Below are positions 30,434 through 31,765 of a stretch of DNA of 31,765 nucleotides, piece after piece. Source of the DNA: Linderina pennispora (lineage: Eukaryota; Kickxellomycota; Kickxellomycetes; Kickxellales; Kickxellaceae); the NCBI RefSeq assembly GCF_002104995.1, contig NW_024468361.1:1-31765 (forward strand), read 5' to 3'. Both the position numbers and the translations under genes were made by a program. The first letter of the stretch is position 1, and each line of letters starts with the position of its first letter. A model generated the notes under the pieces. That model was not told the origin of the DNA and searched no databases. It was given only the letters and a program-made list of their open reading frames with translations.

Positions 30434-31765
30434 TGAAGCGGCCATATCGCTCATCCCGCTACTCAGCACATGCACCAATGCGCTAAACTACACAGGCGAG
30501 ACCGCGCTCCTCGATGCTGCGCCCTCGCTGCCGAACCACTCGACATCCGTGACATTCGCGAGCTCGGCGCGTTTGATTTCCGCGGCGACGGCGCGCCGCG
30601 CGTCGCTCTGCAGCTTGGCGCATTCTCGTCGGAAAAGGACGCTAAGCTGCACCGCGCCAAGGGCGTGTTCCAAGGCAACCCATGCCACTAAACGACACCG
30701 GGCCGACACGCGACACGCAGCCGGTGGAGCTGGACCACGTCTATCTGATATTTGCGAAATCCCGCGCCGTCAACAATTTTGTCGCGCGACTGCACACGCT
30801 GCGCAACGACGGCACGCCGATCTGCAGCGATTTCAGCCGCTGGCTCGACACCGAATATGTAGCGCCCATCACCGGGCTGCATCGGCCGCCGGTTGCGCCC
30901 AAAAAGGACGATGCGCAGAAACCGGCGGCATTTCGTTCATCACCAAAACCACCGATGCGGTGGCTCCGCGCATGCAACCAGAGTCACGGGCATGCAGAAG
31001 CGCGCTGATGTAGCGACTCTGACGGCTTCGGCGTCCGCGTCGCCGTCCGCGTCGCCGCAGCAGCTGCTGGGGAATGAGCCGAATGACGTGTTTCTGGTCG
31101 AGTACGAGTGGGAGTGGCAGGTGAGGCGTGGCGGCGAGTATGCTGTGGTGGTGGCCAACTGCGCGTCGACCACGGTGCAGTTCAAGTACAATCTGATTAT
31201 GGCCAACCAGTGGCACAACGGCGAGTGGACGAACCTGCCGGCGGGCTGGATGCCCGTGCAGCAGGTGTACCCGGCCGTATGCTACACGCTGTGGGCGGTG
31301 GCAGCGGGGCTGTGGGCTGCTGTGCAGCTGCGCAGGCGCCAGGGCGTGCCGGTTCTGGGCGTGGTGTTGGGATTCGTACCAGTGCTGCGGTTCGTCAGCT
31401 GTCTGGCCGACCAGTCCCGGTACAGTCTGTGGGGCAGCGCCACCTATGAGGCCACCATGGTTGTGGTGTCGACGAGCCTGGTCGATGCGCTGGCTGACGG
31501 AGCACATTTCCTGGTCATCCTGGCCATCTCCAAGGGCTGGGGAGTCGTGCGGTCGCGGCTGGTGGGCTCCGAGAAGCGGCTGGTAAGCGGGCTGGTCATA
31601 TTCATAGGCGTTGCCACATTGTACGACGGGGCGACGCGCGGCGGCGGAGTGCTGGCGGTCGGCGTCATGCAGCTCGCCGCAGTCATGTATGCCCGCGCCA
31701 GCCTCTCCCACACACTGCGCGTCCACTCGATCCAGGTTCTGCGTCTGGTGAGCCGCAACAGCGCG
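30434..31765 (+). CDS. 7TM GOST/PTM1-like membrane protein, partial, frame broken
   Basis: The right part (31010 to the window edge) is one open frame. It has a luminal strand region (FLVEYEWEWQVRRGGEYAVV), a first helix (YPAVCYTLWAVAAGLWAAV) and several more hydrophobic segments. It also has ISKGWGVVRSRL, the GW motif before a charged loop that marks the Lung 7TM/GOST family (Ptm1, GPR107-like, Golgi/endosome trafficking). Upstream, the N-terminal luminal domain reads in pieces: signal-like AAISLIPLLSTCTNALNY, IRDIRELGAFDFRGDG, DHVYLIFAKSRAVNNFV, GGISFITKTTDAVAP. These need frame changes near 30437, 30550, 30678, 30920 and 30975, most by one missing base, several beside CCC or AAA runs. The ATG at 30434 is the likely start but is itself in another frame. 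The 3' end lies beyond the window. Confidence 0.7.

Noticed and set aside
30218-30436. Frame with a hydrophobic start (MSEMAIILVKNGCLLLFVFA)
   Set aside because: It looks like a signal peptide but runs into a stop at 30436 with no domain. The start at 30434 sits closer to the GOST coding segments and has a signal-like stretch of its own in the adjacent frame.

Overview
The window reads as nuclear DNA of an early-diverging fungus. The gene set is fungal: a GDP-mannose transporter, a protein O-mannosyltransferase with MIR domains, a Siw14-type phosphatase, a PPZ-type phosphatase, HIS6 and an eIF4B-like factor. Introns are rare, and intact LRR-like genes occur in tandem. SWEET and JTB-type membrane proteins sit beside an expanded family of lineage-specific LRR-like proteins. 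That mix fits a Zoopagomycota fungus, with Kickxellales (Coemansia/Linderina-like) my best guess. The placement is inference from gene content, not a search. || Two compartments are visible. Positions 1-17200 are mostly AT-richer and gene-poor. They hold a small secreted protein (15-374), a frameshifted LRR-like protein (1650-3312), about 3 kb with only doubtful gene fragments, a heavily frame-broken histidine acid phosphatase (6320-7736), a compound microsatellite (8384-8494), a GPI-anchored Cys protein (9504-9950, minus), a GDP-mannose transporter (10644-11669, minus), and a tandem pair of 577-residue F-box/LRR-like paralogs (13048-14781 and 15214-16947, minus). From 17297 to the end the DNA is GC-rich and gene-dense: Siw14-like phosphatase, USP7-type MATH protein, SWEET transporter, SREK1-like SR protein, JTB-like membrane protein, PPZ-like phosphatase, eIF4B-like protein, HIS6, protein O-mannosyltransferase, and a 7TM GOST/PTM1-like protein that runs off the right edge. 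|| Functionally the window is mixed housekeeping. The one theme is the secretory pathway: Golgi GDP-mannose import, ER O-mannosylation, a GPI-anchored cell-surface protein and a Golgi-type 7TM protein. No biosynthetic cluster, CRISPR array, transposon, rRNA or tRNA gene was recognised. || Several conserved genes can be read end to end only by changing frame at single-base positions (acid phosphatase, O-mannosyltransferase, eIF4B-like, GOST protein, LRR gene, probably the phosphatase N-terminus). I think uncorrected sequencing indels explain most of these, but decay of the acid phosphatase cannot be excluded. I saw no convincing new multi-gene system. The most distinctive points are the HDEL-tailed O-mannosyltransferase, the mosaic tandem LRR-like pair, and a GPI-anchored protein with a twin CX3C motif.
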